A DNA stretch of 64,000 bases, taken from positions 310,001 through 374,000 of the forward strand of contig NW_019029007.1 of the NCBI RefSeq assembly GCF_002105155.1, in the 5' to 3' direction. The DNA comes from Lobosporangium transversale. Taxonomy: Eukaryota; Mortierellomycota; Mortierellomycetes; Mortierellales; Mortierellaceae. Shown here one piece after another: positions 37,300 through 51,640 of this stretch (the stretch's first letter is position 1; every line of letters begins with the position of its first letter). The notes under the pieces are model-generated. The model saw only the letters and a list, made by a program, of their open reading frames with translations, did not search any database and was not told the DNA's origin. The position numbers and the translations under genes were made by a program.

Positions 37300-38529
37300 T
37301 TAGACAGTCAATAGCTCATTGTCAATTCTTTGAGTATTGCCACTCCTGTCCTTCCAGCGAGCACTCATCCGCACTGTATTAAAATCTCTATCGTGCCAGA
37401 AATGCACCAAATTCACCCCTTGCTCCAGTTCCGCGTCGGTTTGCCAGTGTGGGTGCTAAAATAGTCGTCCTCACGGGTAAAATGAACAACCCAAGCTTCT
37501 TCTGCTGAGAGTAAGCGTCTGTAAGTTGGCGTCTTGCTGATATGGTCTTTAATAGAAGTTTGACTCCCTGTAGCCAAAAGCTCGATAACAACCGTCGGCT
37601 CTCCGGCTCTCCTGCTTTCTTGATGACAATATCACTATATTTGTGGTCCTCAAGCTCACGGAGGTGCCACTGACCAATGATCTCATATTCTTCTGCTTTG
37701 TTTAGCCAGTTGGTGAGAACCCTCATCAATTCCGTGTCATAGACGCTCTCTCGAGGGACACTGACATTGCAGTTGCCCATAACCTTAACTGTTTCCCCCG
37801 ATCCTTTGTATGATCGACTTCCCGCCTGCATAATCAAGTTTTTATCGAAAAATCGAAGAGCAATCTTCATAGTCTCCAGAATATCCAATAATTCTCCTTG
37901 GCTTTCCTTTGGGGTGACTCCGAAGGAGCGTGGGGATATTTTGATGGGATAATATATCTCCTCACAAACGAGTCAATGAATGCTGAGGCCATACAGTAGT
38001 TACTGCCACCAAGACTTATCAGCACCCCTTCTGCAGTTAGGAAATCTGCTAATTTCCGTTGCTCCATGTCTGAGATAGATTTATCGCCGAGATATCCAAT
38101 AAAACGTGTTCGGAGAAGATTAACAGCATCTGTAGCTGATTCAGTCAATAATGAATCGGTCATCCTTCTGAAAGTATGGTACGAAAGCATCCTCTCATTC
38201 TGATTGTCTGTGGAGAAGTCCTGCCATGTATCGTAATCGAGACAATTCGTCGAGTCGTTGACTTTCGAGCGAAGATTCTCATGAATGGAGCGTCCACAAA
38301 GACAAATCATTCCTGGATGACTATTGACATTGAGCACAATTCATTGTATTAGAATGGCACATCAACTCGTGGAGATGAGCATTGCTAACTCGTGATTTGT
38401 AATAGCATTCAAAATTCTCCTGTTCACGTCATGCTTCGCAGTGTCAACATAATAGACTGATTTTATATCAATGAATCGGATCGCTCCATTAACAGTCCAT
38501 CTCTTCTTTTTCAAAACTGGCGATACTAG

Positions 38530-38563
<34 letters not shown>

Positions 38564-39117
38564 AGCAGGACCTGTCAGAAGAGAAAAATAAAGAATCGGT
38601 TTCCAATCCTTAAGGGAGAATTAGCTTACATAGGCCATATAGGTCATCGGCCCTCCTTTTTGTCTCCGAGTCTGTTGGTAAAGCAAGCAATGATAGAAAT
38701 TGGCAAGAAAAAAAGAAAAAGAAAAAGCATCAGAGGTAGCCATCAAGCACATGTGCGGTGATTAACCTTTTGAAAAAAGTAGAGAACAATTAAACAAATG
38801 AGTCTTACTCGAAGTGGAAGTAGACGGATCTATACCAAAACCAAAAATAAAAAAAGATGGATCATTAGACATAATCAATGATTACAACAAGCGTCACCAC
38901 ATGGCAAGTAATTAAATGCTTGCATGCCGCAGTAACAGGCACAATTAGAATTTAACGGCTTCTTACCTGCCGATGGCCGCTAAACAATGACGTGTATGGT
39001 TTTCTTGGGTGGAGTTGGTCCAAAGACGTCAGAGATCTCGCTTGTTGAGTCTTCAAGTTCCTCCAGCTTCTTCTTTGACTCCTCTTCGGCAGTCAGATTG
39101 TTAAGCGCGATTTGTCA
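37300..39117 (-). pseudogene. Crinkler (CRN)-family gene with PD-(D/E)XK-like C-terminus, left copy, disrupted
   Basis: Mirror of the right-arm gene at 45328-47143; see that entry for domains. In this copy a G run of 4 instead of 5 near 37911 splits the long central exon, and one C is missing near 37459, so more frames are broken than in the right arm. Lesions shared with the right copy are an in-frame TAG at the end of the CRN header (38981-38983 on the minus strand) and an 8 bp tandem duplication (37596-37611). It lies divergently from gene A, with about 545 bp between them. Confidence 0.7.
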
Positions 39118-39310
39118 ATTTTACACACATCCGATACATCCAGATAACACTCATCCATCCATCTGAGCTGCTTTTTCACCTTATCTTTCAAGTTGTGTTC
39201 ATTTTATCTGAGGATTTTGTCTTTTATTGACGAGAGTACTTTTTTGACCGCAATCCTCCTTTTTACTCATGCTAACACGCGCGTTCGCACTGTTATTAAT
39301 CATTTTCTAG

Positions 39311-39313
<3 letters not shown>

Positions 39314-39345
<32 letters not shown>
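39314..39345 (+). repeat. (TC)n microsatellite, left arm
   Basis: About 15 TC units in the divergent region between the Crinkler-like gene and gene A. The mirror is at about 45094-45130. Confidence 0.9.
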
Positions 39346-39349
<4 letters not shown>

Positions 39350-39410
39350 ATTTTATATTAAGGCAAGTTTCATCTTTTATTGTATGACTCAAATTAGTTG
39401 TAGACAAATT

Positions 39411-39588
39411 GCAGTCGCGGCTCTATGAGCTGCACACGGATTTAGTTCGCGGTCCGTCAGCCAGGTCGACTGTGTCTATTTTAGTTTAAATTTGGTCATT
39501 TATTTTGTTGTAAATACAGTCGCGGCTCTATGAGCTGCACACAGATTTAGCTCGCGGTCTGTCAGCCAGGCTGACTGTAACAACGTTA
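39411..39588. repeat. Pair of about 70 bp hairpin-prone direct repeats between CRN-like gene and gene A, left arm
   Basis: CAGTCGCGGCTCTATGAGCT begins at 39412 and again at about 39519. Each copy runs about 65 bp to a GTCAGCCAGG(T/C)(C/T)GACTGT end, with 6-7 substitutions between copies. The ends ACAGTC/GACTGT are inverted, so each unit can form a hairpin. It is not a tRNA: I find no A/B box or cloverleaf. Its place in a 545 bp divergent promoter suggests a regulatory or mobile origin. Confidence 0.65.
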
Positions 39589-39661
39589 TCCTTAAGAAGC
39601 TTGTTTCTTTCTAAATTGAATTGTACTGACGAAAAGTTCATTCCATTCTTGTAATTTCGAT

Positions 39662-40225
39662 ATGGCCGCCAAAGATTTCTTTTTAGAAAATCCGATTACC
39701 AAATGGGAAAACAAGATTCATCTCGAGCAAAGCCAGACTATATTAATTGGGCGTTGAATAAAAAAAAGGGCGAAGAGCACGTTACTTTTCCAAACTTTGT
39801 AAGAGAGTTTGGCTACACGGATAGAAACTCTGCAATCTCTGCATACACCAATCTACTTCAAGTGTCACAGATAGAAACTCGTCGGAGTGAAAGGCTTATG
39901 GATGACTTCACAGAATTTCAAAACAATTCTCTTGAACTACTTTGGAGTGAAGTTGAATCCAGAGTTGACACCATCGTTACGTCAAGAAAAGCAGGTGTTC
40001 TAACAAGAGCTGCAGGGCTCTAGCAAGCCATTCATGACTTTGAAAGCTTCAGTGGTAAGTTTTTTTTTTTTTTTCAAAAAAAGACAAATGCTGTCTTCAT
40101 TAAATATTTGTTCATTAAAACTCATGTGCCTCCAATAATAGAAACATTAACGTCAACTAAACAGGATCAAACAAAGGTTTGTATAAATGATGAGGACAAA
40201 CTAGAACCAATTATTATTATTATTA

Positions 40226-40309
<84 letters not shown>

Positions 40310-42109
40310 GTTATTATTATTGCTGCTGTTGTTGAATTATTGTTAATATGTTGTGGGTTGCCATTAATTTAATTTCAAATATCTGATGCTAGGTGTTCAT
40401 CGGAAACGGACAATAGAGGAGATTGAGAATGAAGAGGACCAGGAAAACGAAGAGAGTACAACAATTTTCGACAATGAAACAACACAGAAGTTCGAAGTTG
40501 ATGATCTTTCCTGTGACAGTAATGATGAAGTCTTTGAAGATAGTCTTGGATATGAAACTAGAAAAAGTAATGTGCAAGACTCTGAGTTCATACATCCTCC
40601 GCCTGGAAAGAAACAAAAAATCCCAACAATGTAAGATGTCAATAGCATTGAAGTGACCCAAGACAATTAATTTTGATGATATTAATCAAATTTGGACAGT
40701 TCGATGATAATAGGAGAATTTCATTTGGAGAACGCTATTCTGATCTGAAGAATAAGTGGCAGCTCAAATCGGGAAAGATTGTTGAAAACGTTCTTTACAG
40801 GGCGGGGATGGAGATGAATGACCTCCAGTAAGTAATTTTGGTTATAGGTTTGACCCCTCATCTTTCTTTAGCAAGCATTTTTTTTTCTTGTCGTAATTAT
40901 TCAATCGACTAACTCTTAACAGTCCAATCCAGTCTTTCATGATCGATTTAAGCGACAACAAAACCCGATCACTTTTTTCCAAGGAGGAATGGAATGAAAT
41001 CGTCAACAGCATCCCATATACTCCTTCTTTCTAAAGAAGCGTTGGAATATTCTAAAATATTTGATTCCGTTTCTACAGCCAAGGATCTTGAAAGACTGTT
41101 GGAAAAGCGCCCCCAGCATGTCGAATGTCGTTTAATTCACGAATGTCTCTATAACTGGTAAGTCGCAATACCCTGTTTTTGATTTATTTTTTGGATGTTG
41201 CTATTGAACCTCCATTTTTTTTTTTTTTTAATTTTACAGGCTAAGCATATACGAAATGAACAACCCTTCACCGTTCACTTTGCATGATAAGTTGTCAGAG
41301 CATTGGTGGATGAAATCTGCATGGGGCGTATGCACCAGTTTAGCTAAGGATATACCTGGATGTTTTGTGATTCCAGGAGAAAAGACTATCATTGATTCTT
41401 CCGTGAGAAGAAATAAAGATCGGGAATCCACTTCTACACACAAAAAGTTTGGTACTCGTTCTGACCTTATATGGAGGGATGTGAGACTACCTGAAACTGA
41501 TTGGGCTGTAGCAGAAGCAGCAAAGGCTTGGTGCCCCCAAAACAACAAGTATATTTCAGAGAGCAAGTTTAAACTTCCAAGACAGCTTCACGATATACTC
41601 ATTGGTCGGTCCATGGAGGTGGGTGGAGCAAACGAGCTGAGAAAAGCCATTGTATCAGGTCTAATAATTGGAGGTAATAATGCTAGCACTGTAGCACGTT
41701 TTAACAGTTTTTATTACAGGCATTAACAAATTGCTTATTTCATTAGGTCCGTGCATCCAATGGTTAAGCCTTTGCTGGGGTGCAGCAGGGGACAATGTTA
41801 CGATTCTTGTGAAGATGGAGTCAAACAGGCTACATGCTAAAATTAGCTCCTTATCAAACTCTATATTTGCCATTCATGATCTGTTATTATTCCGGGTATG
41901 TTTTCACTTAGTTGTTGTATCTGATGAGGAAGCGACTTTATTAATGGCATGAACTTCTCTGGATATAGACATCAACCATGCATCTAATGGCAGAATACGA
42001 GTTGGCAGAAAAGCGGTTTACAAGTCGTAAGAAGAAAGAAGGTCGTATTAACCTCTCGAATGCTATGCTGGAGCCAAAAGTCTCTTGGCGTAACTTGTTG
42101 CAGTCATAA
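39662..42109 (+). CDS. Gene A, left copy: PD-(D/E)XK-like core protein of unknown function
   Basis: Starts MAAKDFFLENPITKW at 39662. Multi-exon: VTFPNFVREFGYTDRNSAIS (39780), an intron with the TTA microsatellite, an acidic exon (RKRTIEEIENEEDQENEE, 40397), ISFGERYSDLKNKWQLKSGK, IQSFMIDLSDNKTRSLFSKE, KRPQHVECRLIHECLYNW, then the core TRSDLIWRDVRLPETDWAVA followed by EAAKAWCP. This is the D...E pattern of a PD-(D/E)XK fold, with Ala at the Lys position. Then come LPRQLHDILIGRSMEVGGAN, IQWLSLCWGAAGDNVTILVK, YELAEKRFTSRKKKEG and the stop at 42107-42109. That stop is only 48 bp from the palindrome's inner edge. One A is apparently missing near 39706. I recall similar domains as multigene families in Mucoromycota; function unknown. 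Confidence 0.65.
40213..40340 (+). repeat. (TTA/ATT)n microsatellite in gene A intron, left arm
   Basis: About 40 trinucleotide units, with two interruptions (TTATTTTATT and TTATATTATT) that are absent from the mirror copy at 44115-44232. It ends in a few TGC/TTG units. It is intronic and creates artificial poly-Leu/poly-Tyr frames. Confidence 0.9.
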
Positions 42110-42157
42110 TATGATTTCAGCATCCTGGCCCACCATTTTTTTTTTTTTTTTTTTTTC

Positions 42158-42290
42158 AAAATTTTATCCTCTCCATGATGTGACCAGTCGAAACCCATGC
42201 GTGCTACAGAAATTGACACAATGTTGCTTTGAAAAACGAGCCTGGGCGAAACACGCTTTTGACACATGTTTCCATGCATACACACTGAGT
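42158..42290. other. 133 bp unique spacer at palindrome centre
   Basis: The only non-duplicated DNA between the arms. It is complex sequence with no self-complementarity beyond chance. It is not the short hairpin adapter expected from a missed-adapter long-read artefact. It is flanked by T21 on the left and A18 on the right, the symmetric ends of the arms. No gene is recognised. Confidence 0.93.
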
Positions 42291-42335
42291 GAAAAAAAAA
42301 AAAAAAAAATGGTGGGCCAGGATGCTGAAATCATA

Positions 42336-44778
<2,443 letters not shown>

Positions 44779-44859
44779 ATCGAAATTACAAGAATGGAAT
44801 GAACTTTTCGTCAGTACAATTCAATTTAGAAAGAAACAAGCTTCTTAAGGATAACGTTG

Positions 44860-45033
44860 TTACAGTCAGCCTGGCTGACAGACCGCGAGCTAAATCTGTG
44901 TGCAGCTCATAGAGCCGCGACTGTATTTACAACAAAATAAATGACCAAATTTAAACTAAAATAGACACAGTCGACCTGGCTGACGGACCGCGAACTAAAT
45001 CCGTGTGCAGCTCATAGAGCCGCGACTGCAATT
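44860..45033. repeat. Pair of about 70 bp hairpin-prone direct repeats, right arm
   Basis: Mirror of 39411-39588, located between gene A (minus) and the Crinkler-like gene (plus). Both repeat units keep the same substitutions as on the left, so their duplication predates the palindrome. Confidence 0.65.
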
Positions 45034-45091
45034 TGTCTACAAGCTAATTTGAGTCATACAATAAAAGATGAAACTTGCCTTAATATAAAAT

Positions 45092-45130
<39 letters not shown>

Positions 45131-45327
45131 CTAGAAAATGATTAATAACAGTGCGAACGCGCGTGTTAGCATGAGTAAAAAGGAGGATTGCGGTCAAAAA
45201 AGTACTCTCGTCAATAAAAGACAAAATCCTCAGATAAAATGAACACAACTTGAAAGATAAGGTGAAAAAGCAGCTCAGATGGATGGATGAGTGTTATCTG
45301 GATGTATCGGATGTGTGTAAAATTGAC

Positions 45328-45877
45328 AAATCGCGCTTAACAATCTGACTGCCGAAGAGGAGTCAAAGAAGAAGCTGGAGGAACTTGAAGACTCAACAAG
45401 CGAGATCTCTGACGTCTTTGGACCAACTCCACCCAAGAAAACCATACACGTCATTGTTTAGCGGCCATCGGCAGGTAAGAAGCCGTTAAATTCTAATTGT
45501 GCCTGTTACTGCGGCATGCAAGCATTTAATTACTTGCCATGTGGTGACGCTTGTTGTAATCATTGATTATGTCTAATGATCCATCTTTTTTTATTTTTGG
45601 TTTTGGTATAGATCCGTCTACTTCCACTTCGAGTAAGACTCATTTGTTTAATTGTTCTCTACTTTTTTCAAAAGGTTAATCACCGCACATGTGCTTGATG
45701 GCTACCTCTGATGCTTTTTCTTTTTCTTTTTTTCTTGCCAATTTCTATCATTGCTTGCTTTACCAACAGACTCGGAGACAAAAAGGAGGGCCGATGACCT
45801 ATATGGCCTATGTAAGCTAATTCTCCCTTAAGGATTGGAAACCGATTCTTTATTTTTCTCTTCTGACAGGTCCTGCT

Positions 45878-45911
<34 letters not shown>

Positions 45912-47143
45912 CTAGTATCGCCAGTTTTGAAAAAGAAGAGATGGACTGTTAATGGAGCGATCCGATTCATTGATATAAAATCAGTCTATTATGTTGACAC
46001 TGCGAAGCATGACGTGAACAGGAGAATTTTGAATGCTATTACAAATCACGAGTTAGCAATGCTCATCTCCACGAGTTGATGTGCCATTCTAATACAATGA
46101 ATTGTGCTCAATGTCAATAGTCATCCAGGAATGATTTGTCTTTGTGGACGCTCCATTCATGAGAATCTTCGCTCGAAAGTCAACGACTCGACGAATTGTC
46201 TCGATTACGATACATGGCAGGACTTCTCCACAGACAATCAGAATGAGAGGATGCTTTCGTACCATACTTTCAGAAGGATGACCGATTCATTATTGACTGA
46301 ATCAGCTACAGATGCTGTTAATCTTCTCCGAACACGTTTTATTGGATATCTCGGCGATAAATCTATCTCAGACATGGAGCAACGGAAATTAGCAGATTTC
46401 CTAACTGCAGAAGGGGTGCTGATAAGTCTTGGTGGCAGTAACTACTGTATGGCCTCAGCATTCATTGACTCGTTTGTGAGGAGATATATTATCCCATCAA
46501 AATATCCCCACGCTCCTTCGGAGTCACCCCCAAAGGAAAGCCAAGGAGAATTATTGGATATTCTGGAGACTATGAAGATTGCTCTTCGATTTTTCGATAA
46601 AAACTTGATTATGCAGGCGGGAAGTCGATCATACAAAGGATCGGGGGAAACAGTTAAGGTTATGGGCAACTGCAATGTCAGTGTCCCTCGAGAGAGCGTC
46701 TATGACACGGAATTGATGAGGGTTCTCACCAACTGGCTAAACAAAGCAGAAGAATATGAGATCATTGGTCAGTGGCACCTCCGTGAGCTTGAGGACCACA
46801 AATATAGTGATATTGTCATCAAGAAAGCAGGAGAGCCGGAGAGCCGACGGTTGTTATCGAGCTTTTGGCTACAGGGAGTCAAACTTCTATTAAAGACCAT
46901 ATCAGCAAGACGCCAACTTACAGACGCTTACTCTCAGCAGAAGAAGCTTGGGTTGTTCATTTTACCCGTGAGGACGACTATTTTGAGCACCCACACTGGC
47001 AAACCGACGCGGAACTGGAGCAAGGGGTGAATTTGGTGCATTTCTGGCACGATAGAGATTTTAATACAGTGCGGATGAGTGCTCGCTGGAAGGACAGGAG
47101 TGGCAATACTCAAAGAATTGACAATGAGCTATTGACTGTCTAA
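45328..47143 (+). pseudogene. Crinkler (CRN)-family gene with PD-(D/E)XK-like C-terminus, right copy, disrupted
   Basis: CRN proteins are modular effectors found in oomycetes and many early fungi. They have a ubiquitin-like header and variable C-terminal enzyme domains. Here 45345-45458 reads EISDVFGPTPPKKTIHVIV, the typical end of a fungal CRN header. It is followed at once by an in-frame TAG (45459-45461) and a GTAAGA donor. Short exons follow near 45612, 45770 and 45915. A 308-codon open frame (46104-47030) includes RESVYDTELMRVLTNWLNKA and HKYSDIVIKKAGEP. An 8 bp tandem duplication (GAGAGCCG, 46831-46846) then shifts the frame. The remainder, VVIELLATGSQTSIKDHI to NTQRIDNELLTV and the stop at 47143, continues in another frame. 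D (SDIVI) and E (VIELL) mark a nuclease-like core lacking the usual Lys. The header's N-terminal half is not readable (TGA at 45346-45348 in one frame). Both copies share these breaks, so the gene was probably inactive before it was duplicated. Confidence 0.72.
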
Positions 47144-48956
47144 CAGCAATTCTATTTTTTTTTTTTTTATCCAACATTGTAAGGAACATCCAAAACGCCC
47201 CCTCATATTTTTTGATATCGGCTTGTAATTTTGCAGATCTGTTTAAATAGCTGTTGCTTTGTATATTTCGCATTGATTGTATTAAAACACTCTCTCTTCA
47301 TTAATGATAAACAGTTTACATTATGTATCTATACCTTAATCTATATTTGTATATTAGTCAGAAAGGCTTCGGGTCGAGTTGGGTAACCTGGCTGTCACGT
47401 CACGAGCCTTATTGCGGGACCTATTTTTGGGCAAATGATATCTATTCAGCAACAAATGTCGATGCATGCGGAGCATGTTCTACCAAATTTGTCGTAAGGA
47501 CATAATATCTTCTATAACGTAAACACCATTCAACGTAGTAGCATCCACCCAATCTGAAGAACTATGTAGAATAATAATAAATAGTTGCTGCCTTTTTATG
47601 AATAAGCGGGCCTGGTAGCCTGAAACGACATAAATTGGCATTGATTACCAGGTTCACACAATACGAGCTCGAACTTTTTGATACGAGAAATGAGCTTGAG
47701 AGTGCTATGGACACAAAGGGTAGTATAAAGAGAAGACTGAAACTTTCTTCATGACAACTGAAAATACGAATCGAATCATGATACTGAAGCGCAAGGCATT
47801 TACCGCGAAACTTGGCTGCATTAATTTGTTCTGAAAAAGATATCAGATCATTAAACTCACTTTAAATGCGCCATCCGGGCTTCATTACAGCAACTGGGCT
47901 ACATGGGCTCAGAAAAGTGACGTTAGCCATGTACAGCCTTCCACATTTGAAAGTAGAAACACGTACACCAAATATTTTTATCTTTGGCTTCAACTTTAAG
48001 GTATTTGGCCCACTTATTGACACATCGATTGGGCCGCTGATAAGGCGTAATCGACGTCTGCCAAAAAATGGCCCGTGTCTCTTCCCCTGCATGCTCAGAT
48101 TTATTTTTTTGGTTTGTGTCTCTTCCTTTTTCTTGTGTTTTCTTCCATTCTCTTGTGTCTCATCTCCCTCGCTGCGTGTTGGTTTTGTTCTTTGTCTCTT
48201 TCCTCTTGACCATTCTTTCATATTTCTTTTTATCTTTCCACAATGAGTGAATCCAACAAATACATTTTTTTCTTTTGTGCCAAAGGACTCGTGGAAAAAA
48301 GAAAAAAGGTGAAGAAAAATTACTTCGTGAATATCATGATCATTTAAATCGTTATCACTTATCCATCCTGGTTGAGATCGAGTTAGAAAATACAAACTGA
48401 ACCTTTCCTCATTCATCGTGATCCCATGTCAGACATGGCCTTTCTCACCCTGTATTTTTTTTTTTCTTTTTTTCATCCGTACATCTGTGACGACCTGTAA
48501 AAGTTGCCGAAAATAATGCTCCGCCGGTCCCTCCAGCCTCGAATGCCGATACATGTTCAGATGGCCATTCATTACAGGATATTGTTGAAAAACATGAGGC
48601 AGTAATTAAATGCTTTGTGAAAGGATAGACGCTCTTGAAAAGAGGTATGACATCCTTTATTTGTTGTTTTAATGAGTTAATAGATTCTTCTTTTTTTTTT
48701 TTTTTTTTTTTTAGATTAAATAGAGAAGAAGTTCAATCGCCATGTCATGATAAATAGCGAACAAGAACAGTAGTTCTTTGTTATTATTTTAAATAAACCC
48801 CTTTTCAAATAAAACGAAACAAAAACTTTCAATTCTCATCCTTTATTTCCTCATACTCTATGGATATCTTGAAATATGTTGGAAAAAATCCTCCGACAAA
48901 AACGCAGACCCCAAAAATAAGGCGTTCACTCTTTTTGTCTACTTGATGGAAAACCA

Positions 48957-49242
48957 CTTTCTGCCCTCATTGATGTATCTGCACTCTCCTGCACCAGCGT
49001 TTGCCGACTCGAAAGCTTCATAATGGCAAGAGCAAATGTCAAAAAAAGGTTCATAGCATGGGCTCGTGACATTGACAAAGCTTGAGAACATTCATAAGTT
49101 GTTTGACAATTTTGAATCTTTGGCAAAGCTTTTCGAATCAACAGAAATGAATCGACTCGATCATGACAGTGAGAATGACAATACTGCCGAGAGTAAAAAA
49201 CGACTACGGCGTTCTAAAAGAACATTGGCAAGACATTCATGA
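48957..49242 (+). CDS. C-terminal exon of an unidentified protein, right copy
   Basis: Mirror of the 35204-35490 fragment; ends RRSKRTLARHS with the stop at 49240-49242. Charged, likely helical. No family is recognised and the upstream exons are not resolved. Confidence 0.3.
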
Positions 49243-49587
49243 AAAACCCGTTGAATAAAAAATCGATATTTATTTCTTTTATTTCTATATTTTTATATTT
49301 TACACTCGGAAACCTATATCTTCTATACTGATGTTAATACTCAACTTATGTTTGGATAAAAGGGATAGAAGGGAGAAATTTTTTGCTGTCTGTTTTTTTT
49401 CTTTTCTTTTGCAATCTCGCCTTTTATATTTCCCGTTTATTAAAACCTTATTGGGAAAAAGGGAGGAGAAAATTTCCCAAAGGGTTAATAATAACTGGCT
49501 TGTGGCAGCCAAGCGTTCATAGAGACGTTGCTTTTTGATCCTTTTATGTTCGTTCTCCCATCATCCATGTAGAGCAGAATTCTAGTA

Positions 49588-50250
49588 CTAAACGTTAAGG
49601 GGCTTTTTAGACGCGTCTACATTTAAGGTTAATACAAAGTTTACCATTTGAAATGAAATTATACATGTACTATAACGATGTAAATGATACTTTTGTGAAA
49701 TATTTTTTCCGAACTCTATAATATCACTATACTCCTTAATTATCTCTTCTGCTATTTCTTTAATTGTCCGTTCGAAAAGTTCTTGTCCTTTCTCTAACTT
49801 CCAGTGATACAATAAGTTTCTCTTGAAAATACTTTTCGGAAACTTCACACCGTTCTTTCTTCAGTTTTGCCTTATTCTTTCTTCCACTTTTTTTTGCCAG
49901 AGCAACCGCAACATCTTTGCCTTCATGTCGAGACGGTTTGTCTGTTTTATCCATCTGCTCTCAATACCGTCAATATGTTTTTAAGGAATTGCTGATCTCT
50001 AAGCACTCTTGCTCCTCTTCTATCTCTTCCAGTTCGAGTCTTGTTAAAATGAAGGGTGGATCTGCATCGTCGGAAAAAGTCACTTCATCCTTCTCTTGTT
50101 CGATGATGCCTTCGTCCGAACTAATGCCTTCTGCACCACTGTCATTTTTACTCTCTGTTTCCGATTCACCTCCTCCACAATCAAGTCGTCTTTTGGGTCT
50201 TCTCGTCCTTTCTTCTTCATCCAAATCTCGGCGTCTTTTGTGGCCCATTT
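49588..50250 (-). CDS. Charged nuclear-type coiled-coil protein, right copy
   Basis: Mirror of the 34199-34858 gene. This copy keeps the acidic segment in frame: after RRPKRRLDCGGGESETESKN it continues through SSDEGIIEQEKDEVTFSDDA and LELEEIEEEQECLEIS. It is therefore the better template for the protein. The later register change at about 49790 is shared with the left copy. Function unknown. Confidence 0.48.
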
Positions 50251-50814
50251 TTCTGTCACGAGGGTAAGAATACATACCATCTCTTTTTCCTTTGGATTAA
50301 TCATGAGACTAAAACAATCGACCCTATGGAGGAGAGATGACTCATTAGCGATAGGAGAACGGCGAAAGGCTAAATATTCATGCATGGTAAGAAAACAACT
50401 ATTTTAGATAGGATGGCGAAACATGAAGTTAAATTAGATCCATAACCGACGGAAATTGGTGAGTAAACAAAACAACCAAAGGGACACGGCGGATATTTTT
50501 GATAGGAGAACATTCTGGACAAGCAACCTATTATTGATCAAGCTTTGAATATTTATTTTTAAATGAAAAGCATGCATTAAATAAAATTAAATTTATAGGA
50601 AATGCAAAAAAAATTACCTAATTTTCTGTGAAGGAAAGAAAAACCATCAGGTTGGAAAAATCAATAACATCTGTTCATCATATATTAGAAGAACAAGCAA
50701 TATGAGAGAATATTTTTTACTAGTAGAACAGTGTCTAGCGAAAAAACAGGAGAAAATGTTACATTAGTAAAAGAGTAAAAGTATAAAAAGACATTTGAAA
50801 AAAGTATTTTTCTT

Positions 50815-51210
50815 CAGCCACCGCCAGCACCCCGACTATTAAAAACAAAGAGGGCTTATGACGAAGATGAAATGGAAAAGTTGCTTGCAGCCGGATCTGA
50901 GGAGGAAGAATGTACAAACACAAATGGTGATTGGTCCAATAGATCCCTCCTTTGTATGCGTAGAGAGAACTCCAATTCTATTCCCAAGCAAGGTACCTCT
51001 TGTTCCTGAATCGAAGAGGGGTCAAGAAAAAAGGCAAGACAGTCCTTAGATGAATTGGATGCGCGACAAGCCTTAGCCCATTCTTGACTACAGATTGAGC
51101 ATTATACGCGGTTGACTGAGCAACACAAACTCGGCCAGCAACGATTCAATGACATACTACGAGTGAATGACGTAGAAAAAAATTACAGAATATTGCTTCT
51201 ATTCTTTTAA
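50815..51210 (+). CDS. Small acidic/coiled-coil gene of unknown function, right copy
   Basis: Mirror of 33235-33650. Reads PPPAPRLLKTKRAYDEDEME, then LLAAGSEEEECTNTNGDWSN and, after frame changes, LDELDARQALAHS and RFNDILRVNDVEKNYRILLL to the stop at 51208-51210. There are two adjacent mismatches to the left copy near 50960. Confidence 0.4.
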
Positions 51211-51640
51211 AATAAAAAAATCTAATTTCATTTTACGATTTACTTTGTCTCTTGACTAGCCAAAGAAAGGAGATAGTCATATTCGATTTGGTTTATTTAA
51301 TTCCTTTTAATCATAATTAAGGTCTTAACAACTGCATTGGAGTGTCCTACTGGCTCAAACAGTGTGTTTTCAGGATTTTGAGAAGGCTGCTATTGCATGG
51401 ATCACGGATTCCTCGTTAATGGCAAGAGGGCTGTGTGGCGCGTTAGTATGTCAAGTAGAACATGGTTCTCAACCTGGTCTCTCATAGCCAAAGGACCTTG
51501 ACTCAAATTTTCTTTTTTTTTTTTGTTTGTAGGAAGTATATTAATACAACGTACTTTTCGTACTAGTGTTTGTTATATTCTATTCACCTTTTCTCTGCAT
51601 TTGACCAGTTGTTGTTTTATGATAGACTTATTTATTCGTT

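Larger units (their letters stand above)
25578..42157 (+). repeat. Left arm of 33 kb palindrome (inverted repeat)
   Basis: The stretch from 25578 to 42157 is the reverse complement of 42291-58859. At the outer edge the two copies agree through CTTTTACTTCTTTATTAAG (25578 onward) and diverge immediately outside. At the inner edge both reach a 21-base T run (42136-42156) plus one C before diverging. I spot-checked homologous positions over the whole length, and they sum to about 84,436-84,448, so colinearity is unbroken. Differences are mainly one-base indels (for example G4 versus G5 near 37911) with a few substitutions (for example near 32690 and 34003). Arm length is 16,580 bp. Confidence 0.97.

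Noticed and set aside
39411..39588. tRNA genes or a tRNA-derived SINE
   Set aside because: No A-box/B-box promoter words and no cloverleaf pairing; the unit is better described as a hairpin-ended direct repeat.
40108..40335. Poly-Leu/Tyr or poly-Ile open frames
   Set aside because: Translation of the TTA/ATT microsatellite in a gene A intron.
42158..42290. Missed sequencing adapter at the palindrome centre
   Set aside because: The spacer is 133 bp of complex, non-self-complementary sequence rather than a short hairpin adapter. Other assembly artefacts are not excluded.
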